Source: Sphingomonas bisphenolicum (GTDB taxonomy: Bacteria; Pseudomonadota; Alphaproteobacteria; Sphingomonadales; Sphingomonadaceae). From it: a stretch of 64,000 nt of DNA. Positions 39,227 through 48,455 of the stretch are shown in pieces; position 1 is the stretch's first letter, and every line of letters starts with the position of its first letter. A program made the position numbers and the translations under genes. Location: the NCBI RefSeq assembly GCF_024349785.1, contig NZ_AP018817.1:2325501-2389500 (forward strand), in the 5' to 3' direction. A model generated the notes under the pieces. That model was not told the DNA's origin and did no database searches. It was given only the letters and a program-made list of their open reading frames with translations.

Positions 39227-40014
39227 GCGCCCGTCAGCAGATTGTGCGTCGCCGCCTCGACATCGGCCTGGCGCATCAGCGTTTCACCGACCAGGAAGCA
39301 GCGCACGCCATGATCGGCCATGGCGACGAGATCGGCATGGCCGGTCAGGCCGCTTTCTGCGACAAAGGTGCAGCCTTCGGGCGCCTTGCCCACCAGTTCA
39401 TAGGTGCGAGCGAAATCGACGCTGAAATCGCGCAGGTCGCGATTGTTCACGCCGATCAGGCGCGAGCGGAGCTTCAGTGCGCGTTCCAGTTCGGCTTCGT
39501 CATGCACCTCGATCAGGGCGTCCATGCCGAGGCCCAGGGCGGCGTCTTCTATTTCCTGCATCTGGCCATCGTCCAGCGCGGCGACGATGATGAGGATCGC
39601 GTCGGCGCCGAGCGACCGGCTTTCCAGCACCTGCCAGGGATCGACCAGGAAATCCTTGCGCAACACCGGCACCGCGCAGGCCGATCGGGCGGCCATCAGA
39701 TAATCGTCATGACCCTGAAAATAGGGTTCGTCGGTCAGGACGGAGAGGCAGGCGGCGCCACCGGCCGCATAGGCCCGCGCATGGGCGGGCGGATCGAAAT
39801 CGGCGCGGATCAGCCCTTTGGAGGGACTGGCCTTCTTCACTTCCGCGATCAGGCCGAAACCCGTGCGGGCGGCATTGTCCAGCGCCTGGCGGAAGCCGCG
39901 CGGGGGCGTCTGCTCGCTGGCGCGGGCGTGGAGCGCCGACACGCTGGTCGCGGCCCGGCGGCGGGCGACGTCTTCACGTTTGAAATCGCAGATTTCGATC
40001 AGCTTGTTGGTCAT
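39223..40014 (-). CDS. trpC: indole-3-glycerol phosphate synthase
   Basis: A 263-residue TIM-barrel enzyme of tryptophan synthesis. Catalytic segments [52 protein letters not shown] and FVAESGL are all present. The start is ATG 40014 in an ATGA overlap with trpD; an upstream in-frame start would lie inside trpD. Monofunctional (no TrpF domain). Confidence 0.97.
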   Translation of the reverse strand: MTNKLIEICDFKREDVARRRAATSVSALHARASEQTPPRGFRQALDNAARTGFGLIAEVKKASPSKGLIRADFDPPAHARAYAAGGAACLSVLTDEPYFQGHDDYLMAARSACAVPVLRKDFLVDPWQVLESRSLGADAILIIVAALDDGQMQEIEDAALGLGMDALIEVHDEAELERALKLRSRLIGVNNRDLRDFSVDFARTYELVGKAPEGCTFVAESGLTGHADLVAMADHGVRCFLVGETLMRQADVEAATHNLLTGA

Positions 40015-41003
40015 GTATAGGCAATCCAGCAATTGAGGAGCGCGTTGGCAAGGCCGCGGTCGATGGTTTCGGCGGCCTCCTCCACGCCTTCGCGCAGATC
40101 GGGGACGGCGTCGGCGACGACAAGCGCCGCGGCCGCGTTGAGCAGCACGGCGTCGCGATAGGCGCCCGGTTCGCCTTGCAGCAGGGCACGGAGCGCAGCG
40201 GCGTTATGGGCGGCATCGCCGCCACGGATCGCCTCGACCGGCTGGGTGGAAAGGCCCAGTTCGGCGGCGGTCAGGCGGTGCATGGCGACGAGGTCATGGC
40301 CCTTCACTTCCGCCATGTCGTTGCCGCTGGCGAGCGAGAGTTCATCCAGTCCTTCGTCGCCGGAGATGATCATGGCATGATCGACGCCCAGGTCGGCAAG
40401 CGCCTGCGCATAGATGGGGACATAGGCCGGCCGAGCGATGCCGATGAGCTGGCGTCGAACCCTGGCCGGATTGGCGAGCGGCCCCATCAGGTTGAAGATG
40501 GTGCGTTCGCCGATCGCCTTGCGGATCGGGCCGAGCCGCTTGAGCGCGGGATGATAATTCTGGGCGAAGAGGAAGCAGATGCCGAGATCGGCCAGCGTCG
40601 CTTCGGCGGTGGCGGCGGCCCGATCGAGGTCGAGGCCCAGCGCCTCCAGCGTATCGGCCGCGCCAGCCTTGGAAGAGGCGGCGCGGTTGCCATGTTTGGC
40701 GACGGGCACGCCCGCCGCCGCGACAACGAGCGAGACGGCTGTGGAGACGTTCAGCGTATGATGGCCGTCGCCGCCGGTGCCGCAGACGTCGATCGCGCCG
40801 TCGGGCGCGCCGACCGTTATCATGCGCGCCCGCATGGCGCGGGCGGCGGCGGCGATCTCCACCGCGCTTTCGCCCCGGCGCGCCATGGTGACGAGGAAGG
40901 CGGCAATGTCCGCTTCGGGAAGGTCGGCGTCGAACAGCAGGTCGAAGGCCTGGGCTGCGGCGTCGGGTGCGAGCGGTAGGGAAGGATCGGGCAGGCGTGT
41001 CAT
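40011..41003 (-). CDS. trpD: anthranilate phosphoribosyltransferase
   Basis: A 330-residue enzyme joining anthranilate and PRPP. The PRPP-binding [17 protein letters not shown] is present, as are [21 protein letters not shown] and the downstream [15 protein letters not shown]. It is separated from trpG by 157 bases in which no gene is seen, and its stop overlaps trpC. Confidence 0.97.
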   Translation of the reverse strand: MTRLPDPSLPLAPDAAAQAFDLLFDADLPEADIAAFLVTMARRGESAVEIAAAARAMRARMITVGAPDGAIDVCGTGGDGHHTLNVSTAVSLVVAAAGVPVAKHGNRAASSKAGAADTLEALGLDLDRAAATAEATLADLGICFLFAQNYHPALKRLGPIRKAIGERTIFNLMGPLANPARVRRQLIGIARPAYVPIYAQALADLGVDHAMIISGDEGLDELSLASGNDMAEVKGHDLVAMHRLTAAELGLSTQPVEAIRGGDAAHNAAALRALLQGEPGAYRDAVLLNAAAALVVADAVPDLREGVEEAAETIDRGLANALLNCWIAYT

Positions 41004-41160
41004 CGCCCCTGCCTTAGTCGGCGGGAGGGCGCGGAGTCGAGAGGGCGTGCGTGCCTAGCTTCGCACTTTTCCCGCAGATTTTGAAATTGCGTTTCCTATT
41101 ATGGCAACATTCGAAAAGCGATCCGCCTATGATAAACCGATCGCCGCCGATAGGAAGGGG

Positions 41161-41751
41161 TCAGGCCGCTTCGCGCTGACGCACAGGGATGCCTGCAATC
41201 TCCATGAAATTGGCCAGCATGTCATGGCCATGTTCGGTGGCGATGCTTTCGGGATGGAACTGCACCGAATGGATCGGCAGGGTCGCGTGGCGGAAGCCCA
41301 TGACCGATCCGTCTTCGCTGGTCGCGTTCACCACCAGGCTGTCGGGAATATCCTCCACGATCAGCGAGTGATAGCGGGTCGCGGTGAAGGGCGAGGGCAG
41401 ACCTGCGAACAGGCCGGTGCCGTCATGGGTGACGGGCGAGGTCTTGCCGTGCATCAGCCCGCCGCGCACCACCTTGCCGCCGAAATGCTGGCCGATCGAC
41501 TGGTGACCCAGGCACACGCCCAGCAGCGGCGCGCCCGCGTCGGCGCAGGCCGCGACGAGGTCCAGGCTGACGCCTGCTTCATTGGGGGTGCAGGGACCGG
41601 GCGAAAGCAGGAATGCCTTTGCGCCGCTGGACAGGGCCTGGCCCGCCGAAATGGCGTCGTTGCGGACGACCTCCACCTGCGCGCCCAGTTCCATCAGATA
41701 ATGGACCAGGTTCCAGGTGAAGCTGTCATAATTGTCGATGACGAGGATCAT
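41161..41751 (-). CDS. trpG: anthranilate synthase glutamine amidotransferase component
   Basis: A 196-residue class I glutamine amidotransferase. The nucleophile cysteine is in [17 protein letters not shown] and the His-Glu pair in [15 protein letters not shown]. The oxyanion segment [13 protein letters not shown] is present. Proximity to trpD and trpC supports TrpG, although such subunits often also serve aminodeoxychorismate synthase (PabA). No trpE lies in the window. Confidence 0.95.
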   Translation of the reverse strand: MILVIDNYDSFTWNLVHYLMELGAQVEVVRNDAISAGQALSSGAKAFLLSPGPCTPNEAGVSLDLVAACADAGAPLLGVCLGHQSIGQHFGGKVVRGGLMHGKTSPVTHDGTGLFAGLPSPFTATRYHSLIVEDIPDSLVVNATSEDGSVMGFRHATLPIHSVQFHPESIATEHGHDMLANFMEIAGIPVRQREAA

Positions 41752-41808
41752 GGGCAGAACCTTAGCGCGGGATGAGGGCGGGGGGAAGTGGGGAGGGACG
41801 GTTAGCCA

Positions 41809-42564
41809 TCACCAGCGGAAGCCGAGCCGGGTTTCGCCCGTATCGCCGCCGTCGCGGTCGAAGCGGCGTTCCACGATCTGGCCCCGACCGTCGCGATCGA
41901 CGGCGATGACGGTGCTGCAGCGCGTGCCATAGAGCGGGTTGCGGATGAAGATGGGGGAGGCGGCGGCTTCGTCGGGAGCGTCTGAGGGCGTGGCGGGGGC
42001 GATGCCGGCGTCGGGCAGGTTTTTCCGGCGCAGTGCCTCGAACAGGGCGGCCGGGTCATCGGCATCTTCGGTCAGCCAACCGAGCAGGGCGGTTTTGAGC
42101 GCCAGCGTCTTGGGCCATGGCGCGTCGAGCGCGCCGTTGGACAGGCCGTACAGGCCCGGCGTCAGCCGCGTGCGCAGCGGTTGCGGACGATTGGTGAGAA
42201 AATCGGCGCGATCGGCTTCGACCAGAATCAGGTTGAACGGGTTGAAATCCTCCAGCCGCGCCTGTGCGACATCGACATAGGCGCCGTCGCCCGCCAGCAG
42301 GTCCGTCACGAGCGCGCCGCGGGAGGCGCGGTCCGGCTGCGGGCCGCCATAGCCGCGCAAATTGGTGACGATCGCGGTCCGGCCCGCTTCCGATACGCCA
42401 AGCCATGTGCCGCCCGATTGCAGGTCGCGCCCGGCGATCAGGCCCTTGCGGTCGCCCCAGCGGGCGAGCGGGGCGGCGGGGCGCGCATGATATTCATCGC
42501 GATTGCCGATCAGGATGAGGCGCCAGCGCGGATGCGCCGCCCAGGCCATGGCCATGATGCACAT
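41809..42564 (-). CDS. NRDE family protein (TANGO2-like)
   Basis: A 251-residue protein with the family name motif at LILIGNRDEYHARPAAPLARW. The likely N-terminus is MCIMAMAWAAHPRW from ATG 42564, placing a cysteine second, the expected nucleophile-like position for this Ntn-hydrolase-type fold; a longer in-frame start adds residues without conservation. Other conserved segments are GGTWLGVSEAGRTAIVTNLR and GTRCSTVIAVDRDG. Biochemical role unclear; eukaryotic TANGO2 is linked to haem or lipid handling. Confidence 0.88.
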   Translation of the reverse strand: MCIMAMAWAAHPRWRLILIGNRDEYHARPAAPLARWGDRKGLIAGRDLQSGGTWLGVSEAGRTAIVTNLRGYGGPQPDRASRGALVTDLLAGDGAYVDVAQARLEDFNPFNLILVEADRADFLTNRPQPLRTRLTPGLYGLSNGALDAPWPKTLALKTALLGWLTEDADDPAALFEALRRKNLPDAGIAPATPSDAPDEAAASPIFIRNPLYGTRCSTVIAVDRDGRGQIVERRFDRDGGDTGETRLGFRW

Positions 42565-42649
42565 GGGGCCGATGTATCGTCCCGGCCGCATCCCGCAAGT
42601 CCATGACTTGAAAAACCCGTCGCGTGGGGCCATATGGGTCGCGCCGGGT

Positions 42650-42725
42650 TCGCCCGGCTATGGTGATAAATTGTGTCGTATAATAGATGCAGCGGACCCG
42701 GGGGCAGTACCCGGCGGTTCCACCA
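42650..42725 (+). ncRNA. ssrA: two-piece tmRNA, acceptor RNA
   Basis: 3' half of a permuted transfer-messenger RNA. The piece ends with a T-arm (CCGGG, 7-base loop, CCCGG at 42710–42714), the 3' acceptor strand CGGTTCC (42715–42721) and an encoded ACCA (42722–42725). The acceptor strand pairs with GGGGCCG at the start of the coding piece (two G·U pairs). In permuted alphaproteobacterial ssrA genes this piece precedes the coding piece, as here. The 5' boundary is approximate. Confidence 0.82.
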
Positions 42726-42762
42726 GAAGGCCCGATGGCTTAACGCTTTGGGGTTTCCTGAC

Positions 42763-42962
42763 GGGGCCGAACTAGGATCGACGTGTGTTCAAAGGCGATA
42801 TTTTTACCCGGCCCGTGTAAGCCGTTAAACTGTGCAAAACTCACAAGTGCCAACGATAACGAAGCACTCGCCATTGCAGCGTAACTGAGGGCCTCACGGC
42901 CTGACGTTACTCTAAAATAGCGCGGTTGAACCCACCGGGCAACAGAAGGGAATTCAGCGGCC
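42763..42962 (+). ncRNA. ssrA: two-piece tmRNA, coding RNA with proteolysis tag
   Basis: 5' half of tmRNA, beginning GGGGCCGAACTAGGATCGAC at 42763, the conserved start of tmRNAs. The tag frame at 42849–42884 encodes ANDNEALAIAA followed by TAA, a typical alphaproteobacterial degradation tag. The intervening segment 42726–42762 would be removed. The 3' boundary is approximate. It rescues stalled ribosomes with SmpB (not in this window). Confidence 0.87.
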
Positions 42963-42963
42963 C

Positions 42964-42993
42964 CCGGAGGCGCCGGGCAACAGAAGCCTCCGG
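42964..42993 (+). terminator. stem-loop at the end of ssrA
   Basis: Perfect 8-bp stem CCGGAGGC (42964–42971) with GCCTCCGG (42986–42993), loop of 14 bases, followed by ACCTTTCC. It may be the transcription terminator or part of the 3' structure of the coding RNA; the weak T-run leaves this open. Confidence 0.5.
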
Positions 42994-43310
42994 ACCTTTC
43001 CACGATCGTCATGGCATATGCGATGCGCATTCCGCATCGTCCGACAGGAGTCGCTGTGGCGGATGCCCGCGATGATGGGCAAGCGGCGTCCGCCGCGTGC
43101 GAGCGATTGTATGATGTCGATGATTCGAATCATCTTCAATCTGCGACGATTTTCGATTACGCTTTTATGACAGTCTTGCGTAAAATTCATAAATTATTGA
43201 TATTAAAGCAAAGAAAATAGTTTTTGCTGGTTCGATGCGCCCTTGTCCTGATGTCATCTAAATGAAATACTTCTGGCTATAGTAAGAGGTTTTTTCTGGA
43301 GGCATGAGAG
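42994..43310. other. 317-base intergenic region without a supported gene
   Basis: Between ssrA and the gene at 43311. The second half (about 43130–43300) is markedly AT-rich for this genome, consistent with a promoter region for the 43311 gene, but I cannot fix -35/-10 boxes with confidence. Short ORFs here lack conserved features and ribosome-binding sites. Confidence 0.5.
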
Positions 43311-43700
43311 ATGAAGAAGGTCGCTGTAATCATGGGTCTGGCGCTGGCGGCGATGACGCCGAACATGGCCCAGGCGGCGGCCGAAGGGCAGGACGTCGTG
43401 GTCGTGGGTGGTCCCGAAGGCAGCCTGGCCGCCAAGGCGCTGGCCAGCGGCCGCTTCGATGCGGCGCTGCGCAAGCTGCAGCCTATGCAGGTCTATGGCG
43501 AGAATGACCCGGCCCGCCTCATCAATCTTGGCAACGCCTATGCGGGCGTCGGCCGCATGGCCCAGGCGCGTGAAGCCTATCGTTCCGCTCGCTTCGCGCC
43601 GGAAACGACGCTCGTGCTGGCCAATGGCACGGAAGAATCCTCGCGCTCGGTCGCGCTGCGGGCGCTCAGCCGTCTCAATCCCAGCTACGCGATGCGTTGA
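43311..43700 (+). CDS. secreted TPR-like hypothetical protein (129 aa)
   Basis: A 129-residue exported protein: signal peptide MKKVAVIMGLALAAMTPNMAQA with cleavage expected after AQA. The mature part has a helical repeat pattern (DPARLINLGNAYAGVGRMAQAREAYRSA) of tetratricopeptide type, one clear unit plus degenerate flanks. ATG 43311 follows TCTGGAGGC. Monocistronic: AT-rich region upstream, terminator downstream. Similar small TPR proteins occur widely in sphingomonads; function unknown. Confidence 0.8.
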   Translation: MKKVAVIMGLALAAMTPNMAQAAAEGQDVVVVGGPEGSLAAKALASGRFDAALRKLQPMQVYGENDPARLINLGNAYAGVGRMAQAREAYRSARFAPETTLVLANGTEESSRSVALRALSRLNPSYAMR

Positions 43701-43771
43701 TCGCACGGCATAAGCCGTAGGGAGCGGAGGCGCCGTCCTCGCGCACGGCGCCGCCTCGCATATTGCCCATG

Positions 43772-43808
43772 AAAAAGGCCGACCGGGTTGCCCCGGCCGG
43801 CCTTTTTC
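43772..43808. terminator. bidirectional intrinsic terminator
   Basis: A long stem (AAAAAGGCCGACCGGG with the complementary arm ending CCGGCCTTTTT, 3-base loop) with A-run and T-run on either side. It can serve both the (+) gene at 43311 and the (-) TonB-dependent receptor gene ending at 43827. Confidence 0.88.
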
Positions 43809-43826
43809 ATGCGGTCGATCGTCGGA

Positions 43827-46526
43827 TCAGAAGGCCACGGTGAGCGAGGCCGCGATCGTGGTGCCGATCTTGTAGCGGTTATAATAGACCTTGTTGCCGT
43901 CCTGCTCCTGGAACTCCTGGAACTTGCGGCCCAAAATGTTGCGCGCTTCGAACTTGACTTCGCTGTTGATGCCGCCGGGCAGCTTCACACCCTGCCGCGC
44001 GACGAAGTCGAGCTGAACGCCCGGCTTTTCCTTGATGTCGGGCTGCAGATTGGGACCGCGGCTGGTGACGCGCGGGCTGGCATAGGTCAGCAACAGCGTC
44101 TGCTGCGACAGTTTTTCGGTGTCTTCCAGGCCCAGTTGCAGGTTGACCAGATGGTCCGACTGGCCCGTCAGCGGCGCGCCGTCGACGAAATAGTCCGACG
44201 CAGCAGGCAGGTCGCCGGTGGTGTAGGTATAGGGGATGGTGGTGTCCCCGTCGCTCACCTTCAGCTTGGACTGGGTGTAGGTATAGTTGGCGATCAGCGC
44301 GACCCGGCGGCTCTGGAAGAAGGCCGAATCCATCCCGTCGAGCGGGATATATTTCTGCGCTTCGAACTCGGCGCCGTAGAGCGTGGCTTCCGGCGCGTTG
44401 GCGAAGCTGGTCGTCACCGCATAGGTGTCGCTGATGGTGGTGTAGGTTTCGATCGGATTCTTGATCTTCTTGTAGAAGGCCGATGCGGTGAGGCGTTCCT
44501 CGCGACCCATATACCATTCGGCGCGGATGTCCGCATTCCACAGCTCGCTGTCCTGCAGGAACGGATTGCCGCGGTAGAAGCGGTTGGAGTCGGTGTCGAT
44601 GAACGGCTGGGCGATCAGTTCGCGGAACTGCGGGCGGGCGAGCGTCTTGGAACCCGATGCGCGGAATTGCAGGCCGCCACCCGCGTCGAAGGTCAGTGTG
44701 ACCGCGGGCAACCAATAGTCGTTCTTGATCTGGTTGAAGGGCGTCACGCCGGTCGCATAGACGTCCACGCCCGTCACCGACTGGCGGCCGCTTTCGTAGC
44801 GGACACCCGCGTCGATGCTGAAGCCGGGGAAGAGTTCGGCCTTCACCTGACCATAGCCGGCATGGACGCGCATGGCGGCGTCATAGACCGGATAGTTGCC
44901 GGAGAAGTCGAGCAGACCCAGATCATAGAGCTGGATCGTCGCGTCCGACAGCAGATAGTCGGGACGAAGTTGCTGCACCGGGATCGGCAGGTTGACTGCG
45001 TCGAAATGCAGTTCGTAGCGCGACGAGGTCCGCTTCGTATCGGTATAGGCGTAGCCGCCCGTCACGACGAATTTGGGTGCGATCTTGAAGCTCAGGTCCG
45101 CGCCGCCCGACCAGAGATCTTCGTTCAGATCGCTGAAGGTGACCGAAGCGTCGCCGCGCTGGCGGTTGAGCGCGTTGACGAAGCGATCGCCGACCGGATC
45201 GGTCGCCAGATCGCGATTGGTGCGGACATAGACGAATTCCCGCTCATAGGGCGCTTCGCGTTGCGAATTGGCATAGCCGCCGCGCAGGTCGAGGCTGATC
45301 ATGTCGTTGAACTTGAATTCGCCGGTGAACTGGGTGTCGATCAGCTGCCGCTCATACCAGGCGGTCTGTTGCGTGAGATAATCGGCGCCCTGGATCTGGC
45401 CGTCATTCTGGCCGACCGCGAGCGACGCGCGCTTCAACGTGTCGCGAATATAGAGGTTGGTCCAGCGAACCTTCTGGTCGCCCCATTCCAGGCCGAAGCC
45501 CAGCAGGCCGTTGACCGTCACCTGATTGTCGGTGACGACCTGATGGGCGCTCTTGCCCGCGCCTTCCGACACGGTCAGCGACGCCTGCTGCAGGTTGTCG
45601 CGGGTGCGCCACTTGTTGCTGTAGCCCGCCGTGGCGATGACGCCCAGGCGCGCATCGCCGATATCGAACGCGGTGCCGGCATTCAGCGTGCCGGAGAAGT
45701 TGAAGGGCAGGCTGTTCGTCCGTTGCACGACCGAGGTCTTGCTGTTGAGGAACTGCATCGCGATCGCCTGCTGGTCGGCGCGTTCGATATTCGCGAAGGG
45801 CACGCCGGCGCCGAAGGCCTGCTTGAGCAGCGGCGGCACGTCGCGCGAGCTGTCGTCGAAGCCGGTCCAGTCGGACTTGGCGCCATAATAGGTGTAGCCG
45901 AGCTGGCCCGAGGTTTCGGTGTTGGCCGAGCTGCCGACGCCGAATTCCAGATAGGATTCGGTCGGGATCGCCTTGGTCGTCAGGTTGATGACGCCACCGC
46001 CGAATTCACCGGGGAAGTTGGCCGAAAAGCTCTTCTGCACCAGGGTCGATGCGATCACGCTGGTGGGGAAGAGGTCGAGCGGCACCACGCGCTTGAGCGG
46101 TTCGGGGCTGGGCAGCGGCGAACCGTTCAGCAGGGCGAGCGAATAGCGATCGCCCAGGCCGCGGACATAGACATAGCCGCCCGATACGACCGACAGGCCG
46201 GTGACGCGCTGCAACGAACCGGCGATGTCGCCTTCGCCCGTACGCTTGATGTCGGCGGCGGACAGGACGTTGACCACCTGCGGCGCGGACTGCGAGATGT
46301 TGCTGTTGCGACGGCCGGTGACGATGATGTCGGAGCCGGGGATCGACACGTCGACATTGCCCGACTGCGCATCGGCTTCGTCGGCGGCGCTGGGCGTGCT
46401 CGACATGCCGGCATCGCCGGTGGTCGCCCCGCCAGCTTGGCTGGCATCGGTCTGCGCCATCGCCATGGGAGCGACCAGCGCGGTGGAAATCAGGAGCAGG
46501 CGCGCCAGACTGAGCGGCTTCGACAT
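43827..46526 (-). CDS. TonB-dependent receptor
   Basis: An 899-residue outer-membrane receptor. Signal peptide to about residue 24 (…STALVAPMAMAQ), then the TonB box region near DIIVTGRRNSN, a plug domain (VVNVLSAADIKRTGEGDIAGSL, GGYVYVRGLGDRYSLALLNG) and a large beta-barrel ending in the typical aromatic terminus SLTVAF. A strong ribosome-binding site (AAGGGGGA) precedes ATG 46526. It follows the lipoprotein gene by 91 bases holding a GC-rich stem-loop (about 46564–46596). Substrate is not given by sequence; the Pho-type operator upstream of the pair points to a phosphorus compound. Confidence 0.95.
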   Translation of the reverse strand: MSKPLSLARLLLISTALVAPMAMAQTDASQAGGATTGDAGMSSTPSAADEADAQSGNVDVSIPGSDIIVTGRRNSNISQSAPQVVNVLSAADIKRTGEGDIAGSLQRVTGLSVVSGGYVYVRGLGDRYSLALLNGSPLPSPEPLKRVVPLDLFPTSVIASTLVQKSFSANFPGEFGGGVINLTTKAIPTESYLEFGVGSSANTETSGQLGYTYYGAKSDWTGFDDSSRDVPPLLKQAFGAGVPFANIERADQQAIAMQFLNSKTSVVQRTNSLPFNFSGTLNAGTAFDIGDARLGVIATAGYSNKWRTRDNLQQASLTVSEGAGKSAHQVVTDNQVTVNGLLGFGLEWGDQKVRWTNLYIRDTLKRASLAVGQNDGQIQGADYLTQQTAWYERQLIDTQFTGEFKFNDMISLDLRGGYANSQREAPYEREFVYVRTNRDLATDPVGDRFVNALNRQRGDASVTFSDLNEDLWSGGADLSFKIAPKFVVTGGYAYTDTKRTSSRYELHFDAVNLPIPVQQLRPDYLLSDATIQLYDLGLLDFSGNYPVYDAAMRVHAGYGQVKAELFPGFSIDAGVRYESGRQSVTGVDVYATGVTPFNQIKNDYWLPAVTLTFDAGGGLQFRASGSKTLARPQFRELIAQPFIDTDSNRFYRGNPFLQDSELWNADIRAEWYMGREERLTASAFYKKIKNPIETYTTISDTYAVTTSFANAPEATLYGAEFEAQKYIPLDGMDSAFFQSRRVALIANYTYTQSKLKVSDGDTTIPYTYTTGDLPAASDYFVDGAPLTGQSDHLVNLQLGLEDTEKLSQQTLLLTYASPRVTSRGPNLQPDIKEKPGVQLDFVARQGVKLPGGINSEVKFEARNILGRKFQEFQEQDGNKVYYNRYKIGTTIAASLTVAF

Positions 46527-46617
46527 GCTATATATCCCCCTTGGGAAAATTTAGTGCAAAGAAGGCGGGGAAGCGCGGTTGCACGCTCCCCCGCCCCTGT
46601 TGAGGTCGTGGGTCCGA

Positions 46618-48216
46618 TCAGGTCGTCGGAATGGCGGTGCAGTTGCCGCTGGTGCTGCCGAAGCTGGCGGTCACCGAGTTGCAGGTCCAGCCGGCATACC
46701 AGGTGTCGCTGCTGTCCTTGACCGCACCGATATAGTTGGTGGTGGTGAAGGCGGCGTCTATCGTCTTGGGGTCGATCGCGGTGCGGGCCGTCTCGGTCGC
46801 GCCGTTGATGAACAGGTTGGTCAGCGACGGGGTGTAGCTGATCGTGCTGTTCGCACCGGCTTCGAAGATCGACTGGACCAGGGCGGCGTCAACGCCGGTG
46901 CCGGTGCCCTTATAGGGCGTGCTGTTGCACTGCATCACCACCGACAGGTAGCGCGGCTTGCCCGCATCCTGCAGCGTGGTGTCGGCGTCACGGACCGCAG
47001 CGGCGCCGTTGATGCGCAGGCAGCTCTGGTTGGGGCTGACGATGATGCCGTTGACCAGGGCCAGGTCGGCACCGCCGCGCAGCAGCATTGCCGCGCCGTC
47101 GTCACCGGTGTTCGAACGCTGGATATGCGTGAAGTTGGCGACCTTCAGATACTGGCGGGGCAGGGCGTCCTCGCTGGCGTTGCTGTTGGTGGCCGAACCG
47201 TTCGAGTCGGTTTCGAGGAAGGTGTCACCGACATTATTGCCCTCGCGCTGGGCGGCGATGACGAACTGGGCGGTGCCGCGGAAGCCGACGTCGGTGTCGA
47301 GATTGTCGTCTTCGTTGCCGGTCAGCACCAGATATTTCATGTTGAAGCTGCCGCCGAACGCTTCGATGCCGTCGTCAGAGCTGTTGTGGACCTGGATATG
47401 GTCGATCACGGTGCCGCTGCCGACGCCCGACGGGGTCAGGCCCTGCAGTTCCTTGCCGTCGGCGAGGACGAAGCCCGAATAGCGGATCTGGACATAGCTG
47501 AGGCGACCCGAATTGTCGGTGTCGGTCGCGCCGCCGTACAGGGCGTTGCTGGTGCCTTCGGTGTCGCGTTCGCAGGCGGTGGTGCCCGGTGCGGCGGCCG
47601 GTGCCTGGCAATCGGTGATCTTCGCACGGCCGAGCAGCACGATGCCGCCCCACTGGCCCGACGACTGGTCGGTCGCAGCGCCGGTGACGTTTTCACGGCT
47701 GGTGAAGATGATCGGCGCGGTGGCGCTGCCGACGGCGCTGATCTTGTTGCCGCGGTTGACCGCCAGATAGGCGTTGCCGGTGCTGGCGAACACGATCACG
47801 CCCGGATCGATGCTGAGCGTCACGTCGGTATTGGTGCTGGCGGCGCCCTGGTCGGTGCCGACATCGACGCGGCCGGGCAGCGAGTAGATCACGCCGGTGG
47901 TCTTGGCGATCGCCGTGGTCGCGGTGAAGCGCGCCGGGAAGGCGCAGTTGCGCCAGGTGTTGGTGCCGTCCGTGATGGTGCCAAGATCGCTCAGCTGGTT
48001 CGGGCCGGCGATGGTCGGGCAGTTGGCCGCTGGCGTCACCGCAGTCGGCGTGGGGGTCGGCGTGGGCGTGGGGGTCGGCGTGGGGGTCGGCGTCGGCGTC
48101 GGGATGACGATGGTGCCTTCGCCCGGCGAAGCGATGTCGTCGGCGCCGCAGGCGCTCAGGCCCACGCAGGCGCAGCTCGCCATCAGGATCGTTTGGATAC
48201 GGTTAATCTTGGCCAT
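46618..48216 (-). CDS. outer-surface lipoprotein with Pro-Thr repeat linker
   Basis: A 532-residue lipoprotein. The lipobox LSAC is at about residues 16–19 of the protein starting at ATG 48216; an upstream in-frame start would hide the signal. After a short spacer comes a run of about nine Pro-Thr pairs, then a large Gly/Asn/Asp-rich domain with beta-helix character (for example GIVLLGRAKITDCQ, GTVIDHIQVHNSSDDGIEAFGG, FTHIQRSNTGDDGAAMLLRGG), resembling parallel right-handed beta-helix surface proteins. First gene of an operon with the TonB receptor and thus probably its surface partner. No catalytic motif identified. Confidence 0.85.
   Translation of the reverse strand: MAKINRIQTILMASCACVGLSACGADDIASPGEGTIVIPTPTPTPTPTPTPTPTPTPTAVTPAANCPTIAGPNQLSDLGTITDGTNTWRNCAFPARFTATTAIAKTTGVIYSLPGRVDVGTDQGAASTNTDVTLSIDPGVIVFASTGNAYLAVNRGNKISAVGSATAPIIFTSRENVTGAATDQSSGQWGGIVLLGRAKITDCQAPAAAPGTTACERDTEGTSNALYGGATDTDNSGRLSYVQIRYSGFVLADGKELQGLTPSGVGSGTVIDHIQVHNSSDDGIEAFGGSFNMKYLVLTGNEDDNLDTDVGFRGTAQFVIAAQREGNNVGDTFLETDSNGSATNSNASEDALPRQYLKVANFTHIQRSNTGDDGAAMLLRGGADLALVNGIIVSPNQSCLRINGAAAVRDADTTLQDAGKPRYLSVVMQCNSTPYKGTGTGVDAALVQSIFEAGANSTISYTPSLTNLFINGATETARTAIDPKTIDAAFTTTNYIGAVKDSSDTWYAGWTCNSVTASFGSTSGNCTAIPTT
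48044..48103. repeat. short tandem repeat encoding the Pro-Thr linker
   Basis: Imperfect 6- and 12-base units (GTGGGGGTCGGC and GTCGGC types on the plus strand) repeated over about 60 bases in the lipoprotein gene; each 6 bases add one Pro-Thr pair. In frame, and likely variable in length between strains through slippage. Confidence 0.8.
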
Positions 48217-48327
48217 GTCGTCTCCGCTCCGGCCTGTTGCCGGGATTGTTGAAGTGCGGAGCGCAGGGGAATTTCGACTCGGACAACGCCCCCTGTCGCC
48301 CTCAGAACGGGCAGTTAGGCGCGGCAC

Positions 48328-48378
48328 ATGACAGGCTGATGCTGCTTCTATGACAATAACGCGTCTTTAAAATGACAG
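48328..48378 (-). promoter_or_regulatory. Pho-box-like array upstream of the lipoprotein–receptor operon
   Basis: Read on the minus strand: CTGTCAT (48378–48372), TTGTCAT (48356–48350) and CTGTCAT (48334–48328), starting exactly 22 bases apart, i.e. every second 11-bp step of a PhoB repeat array. Weaker units fill the steps between. The 7+4 architecture matches the classical PhoB operator. It lies 112–162 bases before the lipoprotein start. Confidence 0.68.
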
Positions 48379-48455
48379 TTTGGAGACGGTGGCGACGTTT
48401 CCATGGTTAAGGCCGTTCATGCTAAGGCGCGAGGCGGGCGGGACGCTGGCAGGAG

